A DNA stretch of 10,861 bases from positions 1-10,861 of the forward strand of contig JAFNJA010000065.1 in the NCBI GenBank assembly GCA_017601265.1, given 5' to 3'. This stretch comes from Candidatus Brockarchaeota archaeon (GTDB lineage Archaea; Thermoproteota; EX4484-205; DTQO01). The first letter of the stretch is position 1, and each line of letters starts with the position of its first letter. A program made the position numbers and the translations under genes. Below, one piece after another: positions 1 to 6,492 of this stretch. The notes under the pieces are model-generated. The model was not told the DNA's origin. It worked only from the letters and a program-made list of their open reading frames with translations, and did no database searches.

Positions 1-58
1 GAAATAGAAGATCTCCGAAAGGGACAGGGAAAGCCTGAAGAACAACCTCGCGCAGAGG

Positions 59-658
59 TTGAGGGGGGACGTGAGGCTAATCGTTTTCACGCAGGAGAAC
101 GAGTGCGAGTTCTGCGCGGAAACGAGGCAGATGGCCCAGCTCCTGTCGTCGCTTTCAGAGAAGATAAAGCTCGAGGTCTACGACTTCGCCAAAGATTCCG
201 GAAAGGCCAAGGAGCTGGGGGTGGACAAGATACCCGCCATAGTCCCGATCGGAAGCAAGGATTACGGCGTAAGGTTCTTCGGAATTCCGGCAGGCTACGA
301 ATTCGCCTCCTTGGTAGAGGCTGTCGTGGACGTCTCGACTGGAACGACCAACTTGGACGAGAAGACCAAGCAGGCCGCGAGGGCATTGAGCCGGCCGATC
401 CACATCCAAGTCTTCGTGACCCCCACGTGCCCGTATTGCCAGAAGGCCGTCAGGACCGCCCACCAACTGGCCGTGGAGAGCGACTTCATCAGGGCCGACA
501 TGGTAGAATCTGTCGAGTTCCCCCAGATGGTGCAGAGGTACGCCGTGATGGCGGTCCCCAAGGTCGTGATAAACGAAAAGACGGAGTTCGTCGGAGCCAT
601 TCCCGAAGGCATTTTCGTCCAACACGTCATGCTTGCCGCAAGGAATTCTACCGCCTGA
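59..658 (+). CDS. Protein disulfide oxidoreductase (tandem thioredoxin/glutaredoxin folds)
   Basis: This is a cytoplasmic thiol-disulfide exchange enzyme of the archaeal PDO family, in which two thioredoxin folds are fused. From the TTG at 59 (199 aa), the first fold has the active site CEFC at residues 16-19 and a cis-proline loop IPA at 58-60. The second fold has CPYC at 124-127 and a cis-proline VPK at 166-168. The linker motifs YGVRFFGIPAG and TTNLDEKTKQA are typical of PDO. The family is usually about 215-230 aa. The missing N-terminal helix is present in frame just upstream: codons 11-58 encode ISERDRES...LAQR, which resembles the conserved PDO start. No ATG, GTG or TTG lies there, and an in-frame TAG sits at 5-7. 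The TTG start is therefore a fallback and the true start is unsettled. The family call is firm. It probably serves disulfide formation or reduction together with a thioredoxin reductase, which is not in the window. Confidence 0.9.
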   Translation: MRGDVRLIVFTQENECEFCAETRQMAQLLSSLSEKIKLEVYDFAKDSGKAKELGVDKIPAIVPIGSKDYGVRFFGIPAGYEFASLVEAVVDVSTGTTNLDEKTKQAARALSRPIHIQVFVTPTCPYCQKAVRTAHQLAVESDFIRADMVESVEFPQMVQRYAVMAVPKVVINEKTEFVGAIPEGIFVQHVMLAARNSTA

Positions 659-733
659 GCTGGAAGCGTTATCCGACAGACCAAAATGCGAAGAGTGAGT
701 CGCTCCGTACTGGCCGATGCTGCAAAGAATCTT

Positions 734-746
734 ATAACGCCGTTAT
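734..746. promoter_or_regulatory. Candidate operator: 13-base inverted repeat
   Basis: ATAACG-C-CGTTAT is a perfect 6-bp inverted repeat with a one-base centre. It ends 13 bases before the TATA box at 760-767 that serves the DUF438-hemerythrin-PAS gene. A dimeric regulator bound there would touch the BRE/TFB side of the promoter. The symmetry is seen directly; the regulatory role is inferred. Confidence 0.35.
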
Positions 747-756
747 GCCCTCCGGT

Positions 757-767
757 AAGTTTAAATA
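757..767 (+). promoter_or_regulatory. Archaeal TATA/BRE promoter of the DUF438-hemerythrin-PAS gene
   Basis: AAGTTTAAATA is a strong match to an archaeal TATA box with a purine-rich BRE side. Transcription would begin about 25 bases downstream, near 788-792. That excludes the upstream ATG at 686 as the start and favours the TTG at 809 or the ATG at 848. Confidence 0.6.
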
Positions 768-808
768 AGACATTTTTACGTGGGCATAGGGCGAGAGGCC
801 TGTTCCAT

Positions 809-2032
809 TTGGACGATGGAGCCGAAAGAAAGAAACTGCTGAAAGAGATGATCAAGCAGTTACATTCGGGATTGCCGCCGCAGGATGCCAAAGAAAGGTT
901 CAAGCAAGTATTGGAAGGCACGAGTCCCTTGCAAATCGCCAAGATCGAACAGGAACTGATCGAAGAAGGCATCCCGAGGGAGGAGATCCAAAGGTTGTGC
1001 GAGGTCCATTTAGAGGTCTTTAAGGATCGTTTGGAAAACCAAAAGGTCGAGGTTGACGAGCATAATCCGATAAATGTCCTGATGGAGGAGCACAAAATCA
1101 TCCTGCAACTCCTTGGAAAGCTAAACGATGCCGTAGACGGAGTACCAAAAGAGATCGACGAAAGCAAAGCTGACGCCGGAATGAAGGATCTTGAGGAAAT
1201 CGTAATGAGCCTCTTGGACGCTGAGAAGCATTACTTGCGTGAAGAAAACGTACTGTTTCCCATTTTAGAGAAACATGGAATTACGGAGCCTCCGGCCATA
1301 ATGTGGACTGAGCACAACAAGATAAGAAGCGCAAAGGAAAGGCTAAAGGGACTGATGGAAAAATGCGATTTCAGTAACAAAGATTTCCGAAAACAACTCG
1401 GCGATCACGCCAAATCCTTGACCAACCTCCTATCAAGCCACATCTCCAAAGAGAATGGAATACTGTTCCAAACGGCCCTTCGAGTCGTTACGCAGGAAGA
1501 ATGGGCCAAAGCTGCGATGGAATTCGATGAGATCGGATACTGCAGCTTTACCCCCAAGGACGCTGTCTCGAAGTTGTCGAAAAAGGTGGACGAGAAACGT
1601 GAAATCGAAACCGCGCGAGAAGGATTGCTTCGGTTCGAGACAGGGGAGCTGTCAAAAGACGAGGCAGAAGCGATCCTAAACGCGCTTCCAATCGACATCA
1701 CATTCGTGGACGATAAGGACGTCGTGAGGTATTTCAACAAATCCGAGGGAAGGATATTCGTCCGCACGAAATCCGTTATCGGCAGGAAGGTCCAGCAGTG
1801 CCACCCGCAAAAGAGCGTTCACATAGTGGAAAGGATACTGGACGGTTTCAGAAGCGGGAAGAGGGATGTGGCGGAGTTTTGGATCCGAATGGAAGGAAGG
1901 TTGGTGCACATACGGTACTTCGCGGTCAGAGGCAAAGAAGGGAAGTACTTGGGGACGCTCGAGGTCACGCAGGACGTCACGGAAATCAAGAGATTGGAGG
2001 GCGAAAGGAGGCTTCTGGATTGGGAAGGATAA
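809..2032 (+). CDS. DUF438 / hemerythrin-like / PAS domain protein
   Basis: This is a cytoplasmic sensor-like protein of about 407 aa with three parts. Residues about 5-75 are an all-helical DUF438 region, with the motif EQELIEEGIPREEIQRLCEVH. Residues about 85-225 are a hemerythrin-like four-helix domain with candidate di-iron ligands H95, H141/E145 (HxxxE), H169, H200 and H211/E215 (HxxxE). Residues about 285-395 are a PAS domain containing the subfamily motif QCHPQKSVHIV at 330-340. No membrane segment, kinase or DNA-binding domain follows. It may therefore bind oxygen, NO or iron and signal through a partner, but this is inferred from domains only. The open frame extends up to 686. The promoter at 757-767 makes that start unlikely, and TTG 809 gives the usual family N-terminus (DDGAERKKLLKEMIK). 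ATG 848 is the alternative. Sampled base composition is lower in GC than in the genes to its right. Confidence 0.88.
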   Translation: MDDGAERKKLLKEMIKQLHSGLPPQDAKERFKQVLEGTSPLQIAKIEQELIEEGIPREEIQRLCEVHLEVFKDRLENQKVEVDEHNPINVLMEEHKIILQLLGKLNDAVDGVPKEIDESKADAGMKDLEEIVMSLLDAEKHYLREENVLFPILEKHGITEPPAIMWTEHNKIRSAKERLKGLMEKCDFSNKDFRKQLGDHAKSLTNLLSSHISKENGILFQTALRVVTQEEWAKAAMEFDEIGYCSFTPKDAVSKLSKKVDEKREIETAREGLLRFETGELSKDEAEAILNALPIDITFVDDKDVVRYFNKSEGRIFVRTKSVIGRKVQQCHPQKSVHIVERILDGFRSGKRDVAEFWIRMEGRLVHIRYFAVRGKEGKYLGTLEVTQDVTEIKRLEGERRLLDWEG

Positions 2033-2072
2033 GGGCCGCCTGCCGTCGAACCCCAGAAGGTAAATTCCCCCG

Positions 2073-2080
2073 GTTTTTTG
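2073..2080 (+). terminator. T-tract terminator candidate
   Basis: A run of six T (2074-2079) lies about 40 bases after the stop of the hemerythrin-PAS gene, in the gap between two convergent genes. Archaeal termination can rely on T-tracts without a hairpin, and I see no convincing stem before it. Confidence 0.35.
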
Positions 2081-2089
2081 CTAGCGGGC

Positions 2090-3373
2090 TCATGTTGCCA
2101 GTTGGGCGACGTCCTCGTAATTCTGCAGGAATTTTCCAACGTACGTCATGCCCGGAGGGATCGTGAGGCCGGAATTGACCTTCGTCCTAACCAGCCTGCA
2201 GCCCTTCCTGATGTGGACGTTGCTGCCTACCACCGAAGTGGACTCGATGCTCGTAGGGTTTTCGCGCGTCGATTCCACGGAAACCTTCCTTCCAAGGATG
2301 CTGTCCGACACGTGGCCGTAGTCCCCGATCTTCGCCGCGTCCATGATTGCCGACCTTTCCACTATCACGTTCTTGCCTATTATGCAAAAGTTGTCGACGT
2401 TCGAATCTCGGATAATGGAACCGTCCCCTATCCTCGTGTGCCTGCCGATGAGGGCCGCGCCGTCTATGGTCAATTTGTTTTCGTTGCACTTCCTGATTAT
2501 TTCCTCGCGCCTCTTGATGGACTCCTCGCTGTATCCTTGGATCCAAACGTTCCTGTCCGGAAATGCCCTCTCCTCCCTGACCCTTATGTCCATCGACCCG
2601 TGCAGTATGTCGAGCATCGCTTTAAGGTACCTTTCAGGGTTGCCGACGTCGTACCAGGTTTTCAGTTCGTAACCGTAAACCGGGAAACCCTTTTCCACCA
2701 AGTAAGGGATGAGGTCGAAACCGAAGTCGAGCCTCTTCCGCTCTTCAATCATCTTTTTCACCTCTCCGCTTTCCACGATCCCCCTGACTTCGGGGGAGAG
2801 GACGTAGATGCCGGCGTTGGCAAGGTTGCTCGGAGCCTCCTCGGCCTTCGGCTTTTCGACGAACCTCTTTATCCTCATGCCTTCGCCCAACTCTGCTATG
2901 CCGTACTCCTCGACCCTTTCCACCTTCGTCAGGGCTATAGTCATCAACGCCCCTTTCTCTTCGTGCTTTTTCAAAAAATCGGGCAAGTCTATGTCGAACA
3001 AGTTGTCCCCTTGGACGACCAAGACCGGGTCTTTGACGTCGTAATATTCCATGTTGAGCCTGTAGGAGTCCGCGCTTCCCAAGTCGTCGAAATTCGGCTG
3101 GTGCTTGATGTGCACCCTCGGCTCTATCCTGTACCTCGCCGAGAAACCTACCCCTTCCTTGTACTGGTCGAAGAGGTTCGTGTAGTTGGTGTAACCGTAC
3201 TCCCCGAATATGAAGTTCCTGACTCCCTGCTCGGCCAGTTCCACCATCGGGAACTCGATCAGGGGCCTGTTCAGGAACCTGATGCAGGGCTTCGATATGT
3301 CGCTCGTCAGAGGCCTGAGCCTTACGGCCTGCCCGCCGACAGGGATGAAGCACCTCAGCCTCTCCACTGCCAT
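2090..3373 (-). CDS. Sugar-nucleotide pyrophosphorylase (nucleotidyltransferase + left-handed beta-helix)
   Basis: The predicted reaction is sugar-1-phosphate + NTP to NDP-sugar + PPi in the cytoplasm, feeding glycan, glycolipid or S-layer glycosylation. At 427 aa, the N-terminal GT-A-like nucleotidyltransferase domain (about 1-250) shows the signature GGQAVRLRPLT at 13-23, metal-binding GD at 122-123, VEKP at 172-175, NAGIY at 186-190 and WYDVGNPERYL at 240-250. Residues about 300-395 form hexapeptide-type repeats (IDGAALIGRHTRIGDGSIIR and onward), a left-handed beta-helix. The signature has A-V where G-T/S is usual. Base and sugar specificity (glucose-1-P with dTTP or UTP, or mannose-1-P with GTP) cannot be read from the sequence. 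The frame stays open to 3493, but ATG 3373 is preferred: the family N-terminus begins there and a TATA box is centred about 28 bases upstream, so the mRNA is probably leaderless and monocistronic. Confidence 0.9.
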   Translation of the reverse strand: MAVERLRCFIPVGGQAVRLRPLTSDISKPCIRFLNRPLIEFPMVELAEQGVRNFIFGEYGYTNYTNLFDQYKEGVGFSARYRIEPRVHIKHQPNFDDLGSADSYRLNMEYYDVKDPVLVVQGDNLFDIDLPDFLKKHEEKGALMTIALTKVERVEEYGIAELGEGMRIKRFVEKPKAEEAPSNLANAGIYVLSPEVRGIVESGEVKKMIEERKRLDFGFDLIPYLVEKGFPVYGYELKTWYDVGNPERYLKAMLDILHGSMDIRVREERAFPDRNVWIQGYSEESIKRREEIIRKCNENKLTIDGAALIGRHTRIGDGSIIRDSNVDNFCIIGKNVIVERSAIMDAAKIGDYGHVSDSILGRKVSVESTRENPTSIESTSVVGSNVHIRKGCRLVRTKVNSGLTIPPGMTYVGKFLQNYEDVAQLAT

Positions 3374-3396
3374 GTCTTCGTTTTGTCGACTTGACG

Positions 3397-3407
3397 ATTT
3401 ATGTTTT
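3397..3407 (-). promoter_or_regulatory. Archaeal TATA promoter of the nucleotidyltransferase gene
   Basis: On the minus strand the sequence reads AAAACATAAAT, after a purine-rich GGG. The centre of ACATAAAT (3397-3404) is about 28 bases before the A of ATG 3373. That is the spacing expected for leaderless archaeal transcription, and it supports the shorter start over 3493. Confidence 0.5.
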
Positions 3408-3536
3408 CCCGAATGAGCGCAGCTCGCCCCCAGTCCCGTTACTTCCATGCAAGATGGAAAAAGTTCTGCAAGCAGCTTTTGCAACGCGTTCAAGAGAGTT
3501 AGAGGCGGGGCAAAACCGATCCGATTTTGGCTGTGA

Positions 3537-3560
3537 ATAAAAACGCCGCCCTCAACGGGC
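3537..3560 (-). terminator. Hairpin plus T-run terminator after the luciferase-like oxidoreductase
   Basis: Read on the minus strand, GCCC-GTTGA-GGGC forms a 4-bp stem (3560-3548), followed by GGCG and then TTTTTATT. It lies about 55 bases after the stop at 3614. The stem is short, but the T-run position fits termination before the promoter of the next gene. Confidence 0.4.
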
Positions 3561-3613
3561 AGAAGGAGTTGCCAACCCGCTCGAATATTGCCGCCATCAA
3601 ATGAGCCTGCGAT

Positions 3614-4540
3614 TTAACGGAAGGACGGAAGGACGTCCTTAACGAAAAGTTCCATTCCTGGAAGAAGGTCCTCGACGTGAAGCATGAAGTAAGAAGCCCC
3701 AGCGTCCACGTAGCCCTGCAGGAAGGACAGGCAGCGCGAAGGGGTGCCGACGAAACGCGCCTCGGGCGACCTGCTGGGCGGCGCGCGCCTTTCGTTTTCG
3801 CGCGCTTCAGCCTCGTCCTTGCCCAGCAGCAATTCGAGGGTTACGGACTTCACGATCTCGCCCGGCTTCCTGCCGACGGCCTCGCAATGGCGTTCCAGAA
3901 CCTCCACCTTCCTTTTGAACGTCTCGAGGCTGGTCGAAAGCCCCGAGAAGTTGCACGCGTCCGCGTGCTTCGCGGCGACCCGGAGCGTGAGTTTCTCCCC
4001 CCCGCCTCCTATCCAGAGCCTGGGCCCTCCTGGCTGGACCGGTCCAGGTTTGCAGACGGCGCCGTAAACGGCGTAGTACTTACCGCGGTACGTCGCCGGC
4101 TTGCCGCTCCACATCAACTTTATTATGCTCGCCGCCTCGTCGAGCCTCGCTATCCTTTCGCTTGGAAGGCCGAAGGGAAACCCGTATGCCCTGTACTCGT
4201 CCTCCTTCCAGCCAGCTCCGATTCCGAGTTCCAGGCGGCCCCGAGATATGACGTCGAGGGTGGCCGCCATTTTGGCCACAAGCGACGGGCTCCTGTAACC
4301 GTTGCAGAGGAAGAAAGGGCCTAGGTGGATCCTTGAAGTCGCTCGCGAAAGAGCCGAAAGCGTTGTCCAGCACTCGAGCACCGCGTCGTTCGGCCCCCAA
4401 GTCAGGTGGTCCATCAACCACGCCGAATCGAAGCCGGCGTCTTCGCAACTTCGGCAAAGTTTTTCCAACTCGGGATAGTCGGGGGAAACGGACATCTGAG
4501 GTACCTCGTTTAAGATTGCCCCGAATTTGACGGTTCCCAA
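3614..4540 (-). CDS. LLM-class (luciferase-like) F420/flavin-dependent oxidoreductase
   Basis: This 308-aa TIM-barrel oxidoreductase belongs to the luciferase-like family. In archaea and actinobacteria such proteins usually use coenzyme F420, otherwise FMN. Visible family features are FGAIL at 6-10, the DAGFDSAWLMDHL segment around 34-46, RLELGIGAGW at 102-111 followed by the EYRAYGFPFG loop, and WIGGGGEKLTLRVAAKHADACNF from 176, where cofactor phosphate is normally held. The C-terminal region keeps the usual VGTPSRC...GASYFMLH pattern. The substrate is unknown. The start is TTG at 4540, since no ATG lies in frame upstream and the sequence before it is promoter. A TATA-like box at 4573-4583 lies between this gene and the kinase gene stop at 4587, so it probably has its own promoter and is not simply the last gene of the operon to its right. 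F420 versus FMN use is not decided. Confidence 0.9.
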   Translation of the reverse strand: MGTVKFGAILNEVPQMSVSPDYPELEKLCRSCEDAGFDSAWLMDHLTWGPNDAVLECWTTLSALSRATSRIHLGPFFLCNGYRSPSLVAKMAATLDVISRGRLELGIGAGWKEDEYRAYGFPFGLPSERIARLDEAASIIKLMWSGKPATYRGKYYAVYGAVCKPGPVQPGGPRLWIGGGGEKLTLRVAAKHADACNFSGLSTSLETFKRKVEVLERHCEAVGRKPGEIVKSVTLELLLGKDEAEARENERRAPPSRSPEARFVGTPSRCLSFLQGYVDAGASYFMLHVEDLLPGMELFVKDVLPSFR

Positions 4541-4572
4541 GATCCTTCGACGCCAAAGCGGACGGAGGGGGG

Positions 4573-4583
4573 TATATCTTTAT
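4573..4583 (-). promoter_or_regulatory. TATA-like promoter of the luciferase-like oxidoreductase
   Basis: On the minus strand ATAAAGATATA lies immediately after the stop codon of the kinase gene (4587). Its centre is about 38 bases before TTG 4540, which would leave a leader of roughly ten bases. Confidence 0.45.
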
Positions 4584-4586
4584 GCG

Positions 4587-5645
4587 CTAAGGGTTGCGGC
4601 TTGTTGGTGCCGCCTGCTTGTCTTCCAACGCGCACAAAAGGTACTCCCTAAGCTTGCCGAACAAGAGGCGGACTTCGGGTTTTTTCATGGTTTTCCTTAG
4701 CCTTCCAACGAAGATCGAAAACAAACTCGGAAATCCCAAAATCTCTATCATGAGGAGCAGCTTCAGCGCGGCCAACCTCTTGTAAAAATCTAGATCCCTG
4801 GTCGTCCCTCCGTGCCTCCTGTACGCTTCGAGAAAAGAGTCAGAGAGCTTGTTTTCGCGCCTGCCGGCAAGCTCGTCCCCAAAGCCAAGCATGTTGCACG
4901 TGTAAGCGACGTCCAAAGTCGGCTCCGCTATTTCAGCGCTCTCCCAATCCACCACGTAGGCCTTGCCCTCTTTGTGCACGACGTTGTCGAGCCCGTAATC
5001 GCCGTGTACGAGCCTCGGGGTAGAACTCACGGATCTGCCCTCAACTTCAAGCATTTTCACTTGCTTCCAGTACTTGGGGAAAGACCCCAGAATCCTATGG
5101 GTCGAGAACGCCAAAACGACCAACATCGCCTTGAGATCATTGAACTCCGAAAGCGGATACGCGCCCTTTCTCTCGAGAATTCCCTCCAATTCAACCGGTT
5201 CCAACTTGTGCACCTCCACCAGCGACATGGCGGCAGCATCCATCGCTTCGCGCTCCTCCCTTGGGGGCGTCTCCTCTACCTTTTCCATTATCAAAAACGG
5301 TTTGCCAAGGATTTTTCCACTGACCTCGACGGCGTAAACCTTCGGGACAGGCAGGTTTTTTCTGCCAAGAAGTTTCAGGAGCTTGTATTCCCTCAAAGCC
5401 TTTTTGCCGTCGCCGGCATACAGCCTAAGCATCAGGTCCTTGGCCCCGCCTCCAGCCGTGCCGATCTTGACCAGGTACATCTCGTTACTCAGGCCCTGCT
5501 TCTCGTAAAGGCTGAGGCTTTTGACCGAAACTCTTCCAGCTGGGATCAGGCCGTCAAGCCCCCTTGATTCGAGGTACGCCTGGAGCTTTTCAACAAGCCG
5601 AGCGCTTTTTGACCGCCTTCCCAACGCCGGCGCCCAATTGTTCAA
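4587..5645 (-). CDS. APH/choline-kinase-fold phosphotransferase
   Basis: This is a small-molecule kinase of the aminoglycoside phosphotransferase/choline kinase superfamily, about 352 aa. With the TTG at 5645 as residue 1, the N-lobe includes KDLMLRLYAGDGKKALREYKLL, a lysine/arginine-bearing strand and a helix with a conserved glutamate near 86. The catalytic Brenner motif HGDYGLDN is at 214-221 and the metal-binding DWE at 233-235, followed by EPTLDVAY. All catalytic residues are present. The substrate is not determined; the sugar-enzyme context suggests a sugar or amino-sugar kinase (N-acetylhexosamine 1-kinases share this fold) rather than antibiotic resistance. The open frame runs into the upstream TIM-barrel gene, so the start must lie below about 5692. 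No ATG is available there. TTG 5645 is preferred and TTG 5624 is the rival. It is probably the last gene of an operon with the two genes to its right. Confidence 0.85.
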   Translation of the reverse strand: MNNWAPALGRRSKSARLVEKLQAYLESRGLDGLIPAGRVSVKSLSLYEKQGLSNEMYLVKIGTAGGGAKDLMLRLYAGDGKKALREYKLLKLLGRKNLPVPKVYAVEVSGKILGKPFLIMEKVEETPPREEREAMDAAAMSLVEVHKLEPVELEGILERKGAYPLSEFNDLKAMLVVLAFSTHRILGSFPKYWKQVKMLEVEGRSVSSTPRLVHGDYGLDNVVHKEGKAYVVDWESAEIAEPTLDVAYTCNMLGFGDELAGRRENKLSDSFLEAYRRHGGTTRDLDFYKRLAALKLLLMIEILGFPSLFSIFVGRLRKTMKKPEVRLLFGKLREYLLCALEDKQAAPTSRNP

Positions 5646-5691
5646 GCGCTTGTTTATGGCATTACCGGTGCAACGCGGCTCAAGCGCGCCG

Positions 5692-6492
5692 TTAATGTCT
5701 TCTGCCCTCTCCCAATAGCCTGCGCAGGAATTCCAAATTCTTCTTTCCGGCCCCGATCGGATCGTCGGTGGCGGGGGTTTCCAATATGAACCACCCTCCG
5801 AAACCGACTTCCTCCAGAGCCTCGACCACCGACTTGATGTCCATTTTGCCCTCTCCAAGGAGTTCCCCTCCCGGATCCTTCACGTGCACCTGGCTTATGC
5901 GCCATCCCAACGCTTTGATGTCCGCGACTGGATCAAGGCCGCGGTACACGGCATTTCCGGGATCGTAGTACGCTTTCACGGCGGGGGAACCGACCTCGTC
6001 TATCATGGACGCCAATTGCTTTCCAGTTTCTGCGAAAGGTTGGCCTACGTTCTCAAGGGCGTAGATGACGCCGAATTTCTCCGCGGCAGGAGCGCATGAC
6101 CTTATCTCGCGCACCCACCTACTCCTCGCCTCTTCGCAGCTCACGCCTTCGGCCGAAGTGACTGGAACGAGAAGGTTCCTCGCCCCCACTTCCGACGCCA
6201 CGAACGCCGCCTGCTCGGCTATCTCCGAAGCCCTCCTCCTGACGGCCTCCTCGTTGCTCGCGAAGCTGAATCGCCAGTATGAGTGCAAGCAGATTGACGC
6301 GATGGCAACGCCACAGCTTTCCGACGATCTCCTGAGCTCCCTCCTACCTTCGCTTTTCCAAAGCTTGGTCTCCCCGTAGTTTTCCCCAACCCCGAGTTCC
6401 ACCCCGTCAAAGCCCACCCTGGCCGCCACCTCGAAAAGGCTCTCCCAAGGTTGCCCCAACGCTTCGTCCATCGCGCCTATCTTTGCCCTCAA
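5692..6492 (-). CDS. Sugar phosphate isomerase/epimerase-like TIM-barrel protein (AP_endonuc_2 family)
   Basis: This 266-aa xylose-isomerase-like TIM barrel is predicted to act on a sugar or keto-sugar with a divalent metal. Likely metal ligands and catalytic residues are E147 (YALENVG), D177 (YYDPGN), H203 (QVHVKD) and E238 (ILETP). VELGVGENYG at 31-40 and LHSYWRF from 69 line the barrel mouth. Family members isomerise or epimerise sugars, and some catalyse elimination or hydration of 3-keto sugars. Next to a Gfo/Idh/MocA oxidoreductase, that second role deserves weight. The start is TTG at 6492, overlapping the TGA stop of the upstream gene in the four bases TTGA, with a GAGGTG ribosome-site candidate seven bases before it. 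This implies translational coupling. The family is clear; the exact substrate is not. Confidence 0.9.
   Translation of the reverse strand: MRAKIGAMDEALGQPWESLFEVAARVGFDGVELGVGENYGETKLWKSEGRRELRRSSESCGVAIASICLHSYWRFSFASNEEAVRRRASEIAEQAAFVASEVGARNLLVPVTSAEGVSCEEARSRWVREIRSCAPAAEKFGVIYALENVGQPFAETGKQLASMIDEVGSPAVKAYYDPGNAVYRGLDPVADIKALGWRISQVHVKDPGGELLGEGKMDIKSVVEALEEVGFGGWFILETPATDDPIGAGKKNLEFLRRLLGEGRRH

Noticed and set aside
686..808. Possible 41-residue N-terminal extension of the DUF438-hemerythrin-PAS protein
   Set aside because: It contains the inverted repeat and TATA promoter, the residues do not resemble the family, and transcription would start after it.
2078..3394. Long plus-strand open frame (438 codons) opposite the nucleotidyltransferase
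   Set aside because: It is the antisense shadow of a well-conserved gene; its protein has no recognisable motif and no promoter before it.
3374..3493. N-terminal extension of the nucleotidyltransferase to 3493
   Set aside because: It overlaps the TATA box at 3397-3407, looks unlike the family, and would lie upstream of the predicted transcript start.
3374..3613. Possible tRNA or small RNA in the 240-base gap
   Set aside because: No cloverleaf, T-loop GTTCRA motif in context, or C/D box pair was found; only a promoter and a terminator-like hairpin are seen.
4587..5645. Aminoglycoside resistance gene
   Set aside because: The APH fold is shared by many metabolic kinases; nothing in the context points to resistance, so only the fold is called.
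5646..5858. N-terminal extension of the APH-fold kinase into the TIM-barrel gene
   Set aside because: The segment is the other-frame reading of the conserved TIM-barrel C-terminus and shows no kinase features.
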